A stretch of DNA of 19,797 bases from Bacteroidales bacterium (lineage in GTDB: Bacteria > Bacteroidota > Bacteroidia > Bacteroidales > Bacteroidaceae). The first letter of the stretch is position 1. The number at the start of each line of letters is the position of its first letter. The notes under the pieces are model-generated. The model made no database searches, was not told the DNA's origin, and saw only the letters and a program-made list of their open reading frames with translations. A program made the translations under genes and the position numbers. The stretch lies in the NCBI GenBank assembly GCA_004552155.1, contig SFPF01000078.1, positions 1 through 19,797 of the forward strand, given 5' to 3'. Positions 1-6,823 of this stretch are shown piece by piece.

Positions 1-48
1 GAAGAGCGCAGGCTTTTCCTCTTTTCGCGTTTTTAGGGGCAAACTATC

Positions 49-110
49 CTATATGAGCGGAAAAATTATCTTATATGACCGTAAAAATTATAAGCAAGCT
101 CGTAAAAATT
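49..110. repeat. about 21-bp periodic A-tract repeats
   Basis: Three degenerate units follow one another: CTATATGAGCGGAAAAATTA (49-68), CTTATATGACCGTAAAAATT (70-89), and a third ending CTCGTAAAAATT (99-110). The shared core is (C/T)TATATGAnCGnAAAAATTA. The A-tracts recur about every 21 bases, close to two helical turns, so this DNA may be intrinsically curved. A related array lies at 17581-17645. Units are too short and too diverged for a CRISPR array. Confidence 0.5.
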
Positions 111-189
111 TGCTCCTTTATAATTTTTCCGAAGTGCTTTATCGTGAAAATTTCCTTGATTTTCGCCGGAATTATCAAGGAGCAAATTT
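106..189. repeat. inverted repeat (13-bp perfect arms)
   Basis: AAATTTGCTCCTT at 106-118 is the exact reverse complement of AAGGAGCAAATTT at 177-189. A smaller hairpin, CCTTGAT (154-160) with ATCAAGG (174-180), shares the right arm, so two alternative folds compete. No function is evident; it may be an intergenic REP-like sequence or a leader structure. Confidence 0.45.
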
Positions 190-352
190 CCGTTGTCTTA
201 ATTATCCCTAAACTTTTGCCCAAGGTCGTCTTAACGATTGCAAACGCGCCGCGAACGCTCTGCGCAGGAAGCGCAAAGGCATTAACAAGTTTTACACCGC
301 CGCGCCTTTGCAGTCGCGCGGCTTGCGCGGGCAATTGTGCACAGGAGGCGGC

Positions 353-378
353 AAAATTCCGCTTTTCGGCGGTTTTTT
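353..378 (+). terminator. possible weak intrinsic terminator
   Basis: AAAATTCCGC (353-362) pairs imperfectly with GCGGTTTTTT (369-378) around a six-base loop. The four-pair G+C core is followed by a T-run. It could end transcription from beyond the left edge, but no gene is visible for it to serve, so the call is weak. Confidence 0.3.
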
Positions 379-412
379 AGTAAGAAAATAGCGGATAACG
401 CGCCTAAATTCG

Positions 413-420
413 TAACTTTG
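413..420 (+). promoter_or_regulatory. Bacteroidetes -7 box upstream of glyS
   Basis: TAACTTTG matches the Bacteroidetes -7 consensus TAnnTTTG. It would start transcription near position 427 and give a leader of about 70 bases before the glyS ATG. No clear TTTG -33 element is seen at the usual distance, so the assignment rests on the -7 box and its position. Confidence 0.5.
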
Positions 421-496
421 CGCCGATTATGCCGCAGTAAAGCCCGGCGCGAAGCGGGAGGCGGCGCAGGAAGCATACACAATATTATATATATAC

Positions 497-1981
497 ATGG
501 CACAGGAAGACGTATTCAAGAAAATCGTGTCGCACTGCAAGGAATATGGGTTCGTATTTCCTTCGAGCGACATTTACGACGGTCTCGGCGCAGTCTACGA
601 CTACGGACAGAACGGCGTGGAACTGAAAAACAACATCAAGCAATACTGGTGGCAGGCTATGGTGCTGCTCCACGACAACATCGTGGGCATCGACGCAGCC
701 ATTTTCATGCACCCCACCGTGTGGAAGGCAAGCGGACACGTGGATGCCTTCAACGACCCCCTCATCGACAACCGCGACTCTAAGAAGCGCTACCGCGCCG
801 ACGTGCTCATCGAGGACCAAATCGGCAAGTACGAGGAGAAGATTGAAAAAGAAATTGCCAAGGCACGCAAACGCTTCGGCGAGGCGTTCGACGAGGCGCA
901 GTTTCGCGCCACCAACGGCCGCGTGCTCGAACACCAGGCCAAGCGCGACGCCCTGCACGAGCGTTACGCGAAGGCGATGAACGACATGAACCTCGAAGAG
1001 CTCAAGCAAATCATTCTCGACGAGGAAATCGTTTTCAAAACGGAAGTGGGCTCGACGGCCGACGGCGCTTCCACCATTTACCTGCGTCCCGAAACGGCGC
1101 AAGGCATCTTCGTGAACTACCTCAACGTGCAGAAGACCGGCCGCATGCGCCTGCCCTTCGGCATCGCCCAGATCGGTAAGGCGTTCCGCAACGAAATCGT
1201 GGCGCGTCAGTTTATCTTCCGCATGCGCGAGTTCGAACAGATGGAGATGCAGTTTTTCGTAAAGCCCGGCACGGAGCTCGACTGGTTCAAGAAATGGAAG
1301 CAGACGCGCCTCAACTGGCACCTCGCCCTTGGCTTCGGCAACGAAAACTATCGCTTCCACGACCACGAAAAGCTGGCGCACTACGCCAACGCCGCCTCCG
1401 ACATCGAGTTCCACATGCCCTTCGGCTTCAAAGAGGTGGAAGGCATACACTCCCGCACGAATTTCGACCTTTCGCAGCACGCAAAATATTCGGGCAAGAA
1501 AATAGAATACTTCGACCCCGAAAGCAACGAGAGCTACACGCCGTATGTCATCGAGACAAGTATCGGCGTGGACCGCATGTTCCTCTCCGTGATGTGCCAC
1601 AGCTTTGAAGAAGAAAAACTCGAAAACGGCGAGACGCGCACCGTGCTCCACCTGCCCGCAGCCCTCGCGCCCACCAAACTGGCCATCTTGCCGCTCGTCA
1701 AGAAAGACGGACTGCCCGAAAAGGCACGCGAGATTATGGACAGCCTCAAGTTCCACTTCAAGTGCGCCTACGACGAAAAGGACTCCATCGGCAAGCGCTA
1801 CCGCCGCCAGGACGCCGTGGGCACGCCCTACTGCATCACCATCGACCACGACACGCTCAATGACAACTGCGTCACCCTGCGCGACCGCGACACGATGAAG
1901 CAGGAACGCGTGAGCATCGACAGCCTCCGCGCGCTCATCGAGGACAAAGTGTCGATCACCTCGCTGCTGAAAAAGAATTAG
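497..1981 (+). CDS. glyS: glycyl-tRNA synthetase (dimeric, eukaryote-like type) with an internal deletion
   Basis: Class II synthetase that charges tRNA-Gly with glycine in the cytoplasm; 494 residues. The start gives the N-terminus MAQEDVFKKIVSHCKEYGF, typical of Bacteroidales GlyRS. Visible landmarks are LRPETAQGIF (about 196-205), motif 2 around FRNEI and FIFRMREFEQMEM (230-251), motif 3 at VIETSIGVDRMF (351-362), and the C-terminal anticodon-binding domain from about residue 390. Odd point: ILDEEIV (173-179) runs straight into FKTEVGSTADG. Family members carry about 18 more residues here, a CPxSG...RQFNLM segment. Its loss is in frame and removes a strongly conserved element, so activity is doubtful unless the sequence is in error. 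The FKBP gene follows after 25 bases, suggesting an operon. Confidence 0.96.
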   Translation: MAQEDVFKKIVSHCKEYGFVFPSSDIYDGLGAVYDYGQNGVELKNNIKQYWWQAMVLLHDNIVGIDAAIFMHPTVWKASGHVDAFNDPLIDNRDSKKRYRADVLIEDQIGKYEEKIEKEIAKARKRFGEAFDEAQFRATNGRVLEHQAKRDALHERYAKAMNDMNLEELKQIILDEEIVFKTEVGSTADGASTIYLRPETAQGIFVNYLNVQKTGRMRLPFGIAQIGKAFRNEIVARQFIFRMREFEQMEMQFFVKPGTELDWFKKWKQTRLNWHLALGFGNENYRFHDHEKLAHYANAASDIEFHMPFGFKEVEGIHSRTNFDLSQHAKYSGKKIEYFDPESNESYTPYVIETSIGVDRMFLSVMCHSFEEEKLENGETRTVLHLPAALAPTKLAILPLVKKDGLPEKAREIMDSLKFHFKCAYDEKDSIGKRYRRQDAVGTPYCITIDHDTLNDNCVTLRDRDTMKQERVSIDSLRALIEDKVSITSLLKKN

Positions 1982-2006
1982 CCAATTATTTTTACTCCCC
2001 GACTCA

Positions 2007-2681
2007 ATGAAACTTACCGCCACACTGTTGCGGCACATCATGTATAGTTGCCTTGCGCTGCTCGCCGCCGCTGCGCTCGCTTCGTGCGAAGAAACGGAAC
2101 AAACCGATACGGAGCATTACGATTGGTGCAACCGCAACAACGTTTACTTCGCGGAGCGTATGGCAGAAGCCCGTACCGCCGTGGCGCAGGCCAAAGCGGC
2201 GTATGGCAATGACTGGGAAGCGCATTGCGCATGGCGCACGTTTCGCAGCGCGACAAAGCCTACCGACCCCGCCGCCGCAGCCATGACGACAGACTCTATT
2301 TGCTGCAAGGTCATTGACAGGGGCACGGGCACGGGGTTTCCTTACAGCACCGACTCGGTGCGCGTGAACTATGTGGGAAGGCTGATGCCGTCGGACGCTT
2401 ACGCCACGGGCTACGTGTTCGATTACTCAGGGCTTTATGCGACCGACGACTACGTGTTCAGCCCCACCCTCTCCACGCCGGCGCATCTCCTCGTAGGTTC
2501 CACCGTGGACGGTTTTGCCACGGTGTTGCAGCACATGCGTATCGGCGACCGCTGGCTGGTGTATATCCCTTGGCAGCTCGGCTACGGCGAAGTGGCGAAA
2601 GATGCCATCCCCGCCTATTCCACGCTTGTGTTTGACCTGCAACTCAAAGGTTTCGCACGCGCAGGATATGCCACGAAATAA
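2007..2681 (+). CDS. FKBP-type peptidyl-prolyl cis-trans isomerase, lipoprotein
   Basis: Predicted lipid-anchored prolyl isomerase that would help fold envelope proteins; 224 residues. The N-terminus has a hydrophobic stretch ending in a lipobox LASC with the acylated cysteine at residue 27. An internal ATG at residue 12 would also give a workable lipoprotein signal, so the start is uncertain. The C-terminal half (about 112-220) is an FKBP domain: SVRVNYVGRL, VFDYS, VDGFATVLQHMRIGDRW, VYIPWQLGYG, IPAYSTLVFDLQL. The GYG...IPAYSTLVFD pattern is the usual active-site rim of this family. It lies 25 bases after glyS and 34 before rpsO with no obvious promoter on either side, so the three are probably co-transcribed. 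It looks intact. Confidence 0.92.
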   Translation: MKLTATLLRHIMYSCLALLAAAALASCEETEQTDTEHYDWCNRNNVYFAERMAEARTAVAQAKAAYGNDWEAHCAWRTFRSATKPTDPAAAAMTTDSICCKVIDRGTGTGFPYSTDSVRVNYVGRLMPSDAYATGYVFDYSGLYATDDYVFSPTLSTPAHLLVGSTVDGFATVLQHMRIGDRWLVYIPWQLGYGEVAKDAIPAYSTLVFDLQLKGFARAGYATK

Positions 2682-2715
2682 GGCGAATATTTCAACAACT
2701 TAATTCTTTCACACA

Positions 2716-2985
2716 ATGTACTTGGATTCTGAAAAGAAGAAAGAGATCTTTGGCAAGTACGGACAGTCTAACACCGACACGGGTTCCGTTGAGAGCCAGG
2801 TGGCTTTGTTTTCTTACCGTATTGCCCATTTGACGGACCACATGAGAGCCAACCGTAAAGATCATACTACAGAACGCTCTCTCGTTAAGCTCGTAGGTAA
2901 GCGCCGCGCTTTGCTCAACTACCTCAAGAGCCGCGACATCGAACGCTACCGCAACATCGTCAAGGCGCTCGGTCTGCGTAAGTAA
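2716..2985 (+). CDS. rpsO: 30S ribosomal protein S15
   Basis: Primary 16S rRNA-binding protein of the small-subunit platform, 89 residues, the standard length. Recognisable stretches are TDTGSVESQVALFSYRI (about 21-37), HLTDHM, the basic KDHTTERSLVKLVGKRRALL segment and the C-terminus RNIVKALGLRK. A strong hairpin terminator follows 22 bases after the stop. No independent promoter with the TAnnTTTG box is visible in the 34-base gap after the FKBP gene, so it is probably transcribed from upstream, although a degenerate promoter cannot be excluded. Intact. Confidence 0.98.
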   Translation: MYLDSEKKKEIFGKYGQSNTDTGSVESQVALFSYRIAHLTDHMRANRKDHTTERSLVKLVGKRRALLNYLKSRDIERYRNIVKALGLRK

Positions 2986-3007
2986 AAAATCTCTTTCTAA
3001 AAAAGAC

Positions 3008-3040
3008 AAATCCCCGCCGCGCCAAGCGCAGCGGGGATTT
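3008..3040 (+). terminator. intrinsic terminator after rpsO
   Basis: AAATCCCCGC (3008-3017) and GCGGGGATTT (3031-3040) form a perfect ten-pair stem around a 13-base loop, followed by TTGAT. The flanking A-run and T-run also allow function on the opposite strand. Confidence 0.85.
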
Positions 3041-3072
3041 TTGATATTGACAGTAAGACCTCGGTCGCAGCA

Positions 3073-3183
3073 ACCTCCAAACCCGTCACAAGTGTATGGT
3101 TTGAAGCGCAAACCATACACCTTGCAAGATATTTATTTACAGATAGATAAAGGCAGTAGTGATGGGTGTGACGGGTTTTGGGG
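3073..3183. repeat. nested palindromic element between rpsO and miaB
   Basis: The outer arms are CCAAACCCGTCACA (3077-3090) and TGTGACGGGTTTTGG (3167-3181), complementary apart from one extra T. Inside is a perfect 11-pair hairpin, GTGTATGGTTT (3092-3102) with AAACCATACAC (3110-3120), loop GAAGCGC. An A-run follows at 3185-3194. The outer arms resemble those of the hairpin at 14860-14929 (AAACCCGT/ACGGGTTT), suggesting a family of REP-like or mobile palindromes. It could equally be a structured leader of miaB. Confidence 0.6.
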
Positions 3184-3237
3184 GTAAAAAAAAAGCGTAT
3201 ATAGGGCATTACTGTTCATCTATTAGTCTACTCCAAA

Positions 3238-4476
3238 ATGAAGAAATTATATATCGAAACTTACGGCTGCCAGATGAACGTGGCAGACAGCGAGGTGGTG
3301 GCCTCCGTGATGAAGATGGCGGGCTATGAAACGACTGACAGCCTCGACGATGCCAATGCCGTGTTTCTCAACACCTGCTCCGTGCGCGACAATGCCGAGC
3401 AGAAAATCATTCACCGCCTCGAAGCCCTCAACGCCCTGCGCCGCAAGGGGCGCAAACTCATCATCGGCGTGCTGGGCTGCATGGCAGAGCGTGTGAAGGA
3501 GCAGTTGCTCACTGACTACGGCGCCGACCTCGTGGCAGGCCCCGACGCTTACCTCTCCCTGCCCGACCTCGTGGCGCAGGCCGAACTGGGGCAGAAAGCC
3601 ATCAACATTGAACTTTCCACTACCGAGACCTATCGCGACATTATCCCGCAAAGGCTTTGCGGCCCGCAGATTTCGGGGTTTGTGAGCATCATGCGCGGCT
3701 GCAACAACTTCTGCCACTACTGCATCGTGCCCTACACCCGAGGCCGCGAACGCTCGCGCGACGTGGAGAGCATTCTCGCCGAAGTGCGCGACCTCGCTGC
3801 ACGCGGCTATAAAGAAGTCACCCTGCTCGGGCAGAACGTGAATAGTTACCGTGGACGGCACAACGGCACGGAGGAAGTGGACTTTGCCGCCTTGCTGCGC
3901 CTCGTAGCGCGCGCCGTGCCCGAGATGCGCATCCGCTTCTCAACCAGCCACCCGAAGGATATGGGCGACGAAACGCTGCGCGTCATCGCCGAAGAGTCCA
4001 ACGTGTGCCGCCATATACACCTGCCCGTGCAGAGCGGCAGCAACCGCATCTTGAAACTGATGAACCGCAAGTACACGCGCGAATGGTATTTGGAGCGCGT
4101 GGCTGCCATACGCCGCATCGTGCCCGACTGCGGACTCTCTACCGACATTTTTGCCGGCTATTGCAGCGAAACGGAGGAGGACCACGCCCTCTCGCTTTCG
4201 CTCATGCGCGAATGCGGCTACGACTCCGCCTTCATGTTCAAATATTCCGAGCGCCCCGGCACCTACGCTGCCCGGCACCTTGCCGACGACGTGCCGGAGG
4301 AGGTCAAGGTGCGCCGCCTCGAAGAACTCATTGCGCTGCAAAACGAACTTTCGGCAGAAAGCAATCGTGGTGGTGTTCGACCGAGGCACGCTGCGCCCGG
4401 GGCAATATGCCACGGTGCGCATCACGGACGCATCTTCTGCCACGCTCAAAGGCGAAGTCCTGTAAGGGCGTCCTGA
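3238..4476 (+). CDS. miaB: MiaB, tRNA (ms2i6A37) methylthiotransferase, C-terminus frameshifted
   Basis: Radical SAM enzyme that methylthiolates i6A37 of tRNAs. The N-terminal UPF0004 domain keeps its three cluster cysteines (C11 in YGCQMN, C47 in NTCSVR, C81 in LGCMAE). The radical SAM CxxxCxxC is C155, C159, C162 in RGCNNFCHYC. Family features continue up to LIALQNELSAESN (about residue 378). After that the open frame runs into unrelated sequence and stops at 4476. The true C-terminus is in the +2 frame: KAIVVVFDRGTLRPGQYATV...TDASSATLKGEVL, stopping at 4465. About 30 residues of the TRAM domain are missing, so this is a deletion plus frameshift rather than one miscalled base. The catalytic core is intact, but TRAM-dependent tRNA binding should be lost. 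Confidence 0.93.
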   Translation: MKKLYIETYGCQMNVADSEVVASVMKMAGYETTDSLDDANAVFLNTCSVRDNAEQKIIHRLEALNALRRKGRKLIIGVLGCMAERVKEQLLTDYGADLVAGPDAYLSLPDLVAQAELGQKAINIELSTTETYRDIIPQRLCGPQISGFVSIMRGCNNFCHYCIVPYTRGRERSRDVESILAEVRDLAARGYKEVTLLGQNVNSYRGRHNGTEEVDFAALLRLVARAVPEMRIRFSTSHPKDMGDETLRVIAEESNVCRHIHLPVQSGSNRILKLMNRKYTREWYLERVAAIRRIVPDCGLSTDIFAGYCSETEEDHALSLSLMRECGYDSAFMFKYSERPGTYAARHLADDVPEEVKVRRLEELIALQNELSAESNRGGVRPRHAAPGAICHGAHHGRIFCHAQRRSPVRAS

Positions 4477-4581
4477 AGAACGCCCGAAAAACGCCGTGCC
4501 GCTTTTCCTAAAAAAACACAAATCGGACTTATCTGTGCAGAAAAAGGCTTTTATCTTACGTAAAAAGTATGAAAAAAGCAG

Positions 4582-4589
4582 TATTTTTG
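4582..4589 (+). promoter_or_regulatory. Bacteroidetes -7 box upstream of the ROK kinase
   Basis: TATTTTTG matches TAnnTTTG and lies 51 bases before the kinase ATG, after the end of miaB. No clear -33 TTTG is present at the usual spacing. It supports separate transcription of the kinase. Confidence 0.5.
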
Positions 4590-4640
4590 CACATATATTT
4601 GTTTGCCTACTAATTATCAACCAATCTAATACAAATAATA

Positions 4641-5609
4641 ATGGACAACTCAAACGAAAAGCCCTATGTTATCGGTCTTGACATGGGCGGCACGAACTCC
4701 GTGTTCGGCATCGTAGACCAAAGAGGCACGATTAAGGCACAAGTGGTCATCAGCACGAAAGCCTATCCCGACATCAACGACTATGTGAAAGCCGGCGTTG
4801 AGGCTTTGCAGCCCGCGCTCGACCTCGTGGGCGGCATCAGTCAAATTCGAGGCATGGGCATCGGTGCGCCTAACGGCAACTTCTACAATGGCACAATCGA
4901 ATACGCAGCCAACCTCGCTTGGGAAGGCATCGTGCCCATCGCGCAGCTCTTTCAGGACGCTCTCGGCGTGCCTACGCGCGTGACCAACGATGCAAATGCC
5001 GCTGCAATGGGCGAAATGACCTACGGCGTGGCACGCGGCATGAAGAACTTCATCATGATTACGCTCGGCACGGGCGTAGGCTCAGGCATCGTGGTAGATG
5101 GAAATATCGTGTACGGCAGTGATGGCTTCGCCGGCGAATTGGGTCACTTCGTAATCGACCACACAGAGAATGGCCGCCCCTGCGGCTGCGGGCGCAGCGG
5201 TTGCCTCGAAACCTATTGCTCTGCCACGGGCGTGGCACGCACGGCGCGTGAAATCCTTTCAAAACGCACCGAAGATAGTCCCTTGCGTCAGCTCGACCCC
5301 GATAAAATCACTTCTTACGACGTGTTCAAGGCTGCCGAGCAGGGCGACCCCATAGCGCTCGACATCTTTGACTTCACGGGCAAGGTGCTTGGCACGGCCT
5401 GCGCCGACTTTGTGACGTTCAACTCTCCCGAAGCCATCATCTTCTTCGGCGGCCTCACCAAGGCGGGCGACTACCTGATGAAACCTTTGCGCGAGGCATT
5501 CGAAAAGAATACGCTCAACATTTTCCAAGGAAAAGCCAAACTGCTCATCTCTTCGCTCAACGGCAGCGAAGCAGCCGTGCTCGGTGCAAGTGCCCTCGGT
5601 TGGGAGTAA
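4641..5609 (+). CDS. ROK-family sugar kinase (probable glucokinase)
   Basis: Cytoplasmic kinase, most likely phosphorylating glucose to glucose 6-phosphate; 322 residues. The N-terminal phosphate-binding motif is GLDMGGTNSVFGIV (about 12-25). The conserved catalytic aspartate is expected in TNDANAAAMGE. ITLGTGVGSGIV follows, then the sugar-contacting GELGHFVIDH. The ROK zinc motif is CGCGRSGCLETYCS. The C-terminal GSEAAVLGASALGWE is typical of Bacteroidales members. The GELGH plus zinc cluster supports ROK membership strongly; glucose specificity is inferred from family resemblance, and another hexose or N-acetylhexosamine is possible. It has its own -7 box and terminator, so it is probably monocistronic. 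Intact. Confidence 0.92.
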   Translation: MDNSNEKPYVIGLDMGGTNSVFGIVDQRGTIKAQVVISTKAYPDINDYVKAGVEALQPALDLVGGISQIRGMGIGAPNGNFYNGTIEYAANLAWEGIVPIAQLFQDALGVPTRVTNDANAAAMGEMTYGVARGMKNFIMITLGTGVGSGIVVDGNIVYGSDGFAGELGHFVIDHTENGRPCGCGRSGCLETYCSATGVARTAREILSKRTEDSPLRQLDPDKITSYDVFKAAEQGDPIALDIFDFTGKVLGTACADFVTFNSPEAIIFFGGLTKAGDYLMKPLREAFEKNTLNIFQGKAKLLISSLNGSEAAVLGASALGWE

Positions 5610-5631
5610 GGAATACACAATATATATATGT

Positions 5632-5665
5632 AGGCGGGCAGCAACTTGTGAGTTGCTGCCCGCCT
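5632..5665 (+). terminator. strong intrinsic terminator after the ROK kinase
   Basis: AGGCGGGCAGCAACT (5632-5646) and AGTTGCTGCCCGCCT (5651-5665) form a perfect 15-pair stem with the loop TGTG, followed by a T-run. Confidence 0.92.
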
Positions 5666-5714
5666 CTTTTTATCCGTTTTATATACGACATTATTTAAAA
5701 AAGGGCATTTGCTC

Positions 5715-5745
5715 TTGTTTAATAAGAAAAAACTTTTTATCTTTG
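5715..5745 (+). promoter_or_regulatory. promoter of tRNA-Thr
   Basis: TATCTTTG (5738-5745) is an exact TAnnTTTG -7 box. TTGTTT at 5715-5720 is a plausible -33 element about 19 bases upstream. Transcription would start about 40 bases before the mature tRNA. Confidence 0.7.
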
Positions 5746-5790
5746 CACCGCAAAAAAACGAAAAGCCCGCTTTTCGCCCATGCACCCCTT

Positions 5791-5863
5791 GCCGAAATAG
5801 CTCAGTTGGTAGAGCATTTCATTCGTAATGAAAGGGTCGCCGGTTCGAGTCCGGCTTTCGGCT
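5791..5863 (+). tRNA. tRNA-Thr (anticodon CGT)
   Basis: A complete 73-base cloverleaf. Acceptor stem GCCGAAA (5791-5797) pairs with TTTCGGC (5856-5862), with discriminator T at 5863. The D arm is GCTC/GAGC. The anticodon stem is TTTCA/TGAAA, with loop TTCGTAA placing anticodon CGT at 5824-5826 (reads ACG, Thr). The variable loop is GGGTC. The T arm is GCCGG-TTCGAGT-CCGGC. The 3' CCA is not encoded, so it must be added after transcription. A promoter lies upstream and a hairpin terminator 10 bases downstream. Confidence 0.97.
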
Positions 5864-5872
5864 CACAATCAT

Positions 5873-5914
5873 AAAAAAGACACATCGAAGCACGCGCTGC
5901 GATGTGTCTTTTTT
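5873..5914. terminator. bidirectional terminator between tRNA-Thr and porT-like gene
   Basis: AAAAAAGACACATCG (5873-5887) and CGATGTGTCTTTTTT (5900-5914) form a 15-pair stem. A-run and T-run flanks let it act on both strands. It sits between the tRNA and the 3' end of the minus-strand PorT-family gene. Confidence 0.85.
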
Positions 5915-5934
5915 TATATATCCCAAGAAAGAGG

Positions 5935-6105
5935 CTATTCGAAATAAAACGTCAGGACAAACATGCCCACGGCGGCGCGGTCGATGCTTTGCGTGAAAAT
6001 AAGCTGCGTGGGGTCGGTGAGGTCGGTTCGGTTCTTGTTGAGCATATTGCCCAGGCCGAAGCAGAATTTCAGTTCGGGGATAAATTTGAAGAAAGGCACG
6101 TACGC
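5935..6105 (-). pseudogene. 3' remnant of the PorT-family gene, out of frame
   Basis: Reading the minus strand one frame over gives AYVPFFKFIPELKFCFGLGN, MLNKNRTDLTDPTQLIFTQS and VGMFVLTFYFE, ending in TAG at 5935-5937. This is the usual C-terminal end of this barrel family, closing on an aromatic strand. It has no start of its own and belongs with the frame at 6069-6602. The switch occurs near CTGCGTACG (minus strand, about 6098-6106). Confidence 0.75.
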
Positions 6106-6602
6106 AGTTTCGTCTGCTTGTTGCTCACGAGGTCGTACATCGGCTGCACGCCGGCGATGACATAGGGGCGGAAGTTATTGAAGCGCTGCCCGCTGAACTT
6201 AAAGTCCACCGGTACGCCGATGTAGCACGACTTCATATCCTGCGACTCCTCCTTGCCGTTGCTCAGATTCCTGAAAGCGATGTGCTTGCTGCCGAAGTGC
6301 AGCGACGGAATGACGCGCAACCCCACGTGATTGCTCATTTTCCATTCCCCCAGCACACCCACGCTGAAACCAAAATTTTGTCGGTCGGTTGCTGCCACCC
6401 ACTGGTCGCCCGTTTGCGGGTCGATATATCCGTTGTTGTCGAGCCGCAGCCCCTGGTCGTGCAAGCCTATAAAGAAACCGTAGTGGAAGCGCCGCTCATC
6501 AATGAAAGGTTTGTTTTGCACGCGCCGACGCTGCGCCTGTACCGTGCAGATCGCACAGAGCAGGGCGGTTATTAATAATATGTATCGTTGTGGGCGGTGC
6601 AT
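6069..6602 (-). CDS. PorT-family outer-membrane barrel protein, 5' part of a frameshifted gene
   Basis: Predicted outer-membrane beta-barrel of the PorT type; PorT is a type IX secretion component. The 177-residue frame has a signal peptide ending VQAQ (about residue 24). Next come RFHYGFFIGLHDQGLRLDNN, the barrel-strand-like GFSVGVLGEWKM, LRVIPSLHFGSK, VPVDFKFSGQRFNNFRPYVIAG and MYDLVSNKQTKLRT. It then enters a meaningless tail and stops. The rest of the barrel is in another frame at 5935-6105 (separate entry). Relatives have about 14 more residues between LRT and YxPFFK (a LEVGxGCD-like strand), so the lesion looks like a short deletion. Divergent from the large secreted protein at 6824. 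Membership of the family is more certain than identity with PorT itself. Confidence 0.78.
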   Translation of the reverse strand: MHRPQRYILLITALLCAICTVQAQRRRVQNKPFIDERRFHYGFFIGLHDQGLRLDNNGYIDPQTGDQWVAATDRQNFGFSVGVLGEWKMSNHVGLRVIPSLHFGSKHIAFRNLSNGKEESQDMKSCYIGVPVDFKFSGQRFNNFRPYVIAGVQPMYDLVSNKQTKLRTCLSSNLSPN

Positions 6603-6742
6603 AGAGGGCGGTTGGTTTCGGCGCGGCGTTTCGCCATTGTATTTTATAACGCTTTCACTCGCCTTTTATTGTGCAGCAGTGCGCTTTTGCCACTCTTTTC
6701 CATATATTTTTTACCTCAAAAAAGCGGTTTTATATAAGATAA

Positions 6743-6774
6743 TTTGCTTGCAAAAAAGAAAACACTTAATTTTG
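6743..6774 (+). promoter_or_regulatory. promoter of the large secreted protein
   Basis: TTTG at 6743-6746 and TAATTTTG at 6767-6774 match the Bacteroidetes -33 and -7 consensus with a 20-base spacer. This is the best-formed promoter in the window, about 50 bases before the ATG at 6824. Confidence 0.8.
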
Positions 6775-6823
6775 AAGGCGTGAAAAACATTTTGTCTAAC
6801 TAATAACTAATATCAAAATCACC

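Larger units (their letters stand above)
1..496. other. intergenic region with repeats, no convincing gene
   Basis: No reading frame here resembles a protein; the short open frames on both strands are low-complexity translations of AT-rich repeats. The first 240 bases are AT-rich and contain A-tract repeats and inverted repeats, listed separately. The remainder leads into glyS and holds a terminator-like hairpin and a Bacteroidetes-type -7 box. The gene upstream of the window edge is not visible. Confidence 0.6.

Noticed and set aside
49..110. CRISPR array
   Set aside because: The repeats are short, degenerate and contiguous with no unique spacers, and no cas gene is present in the window.
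485..2041. 518-codon minus-strand frame opposite glyS
   Set aside because: The plus strand is clearly GlyRS. The antisense frame is rich in Val, Ala, Leu, His and Glu with no recognisable motif, a typical shadow of a G+C-rich gene.
4005..4511. separate overlapping gene at the 3' end of miaB
   Set aside because: The alternative frames here are explained by the miaB frameshift (TRAM-domain end in +2) and antisense or out-of-phase shadows; there is no independent start or signal.
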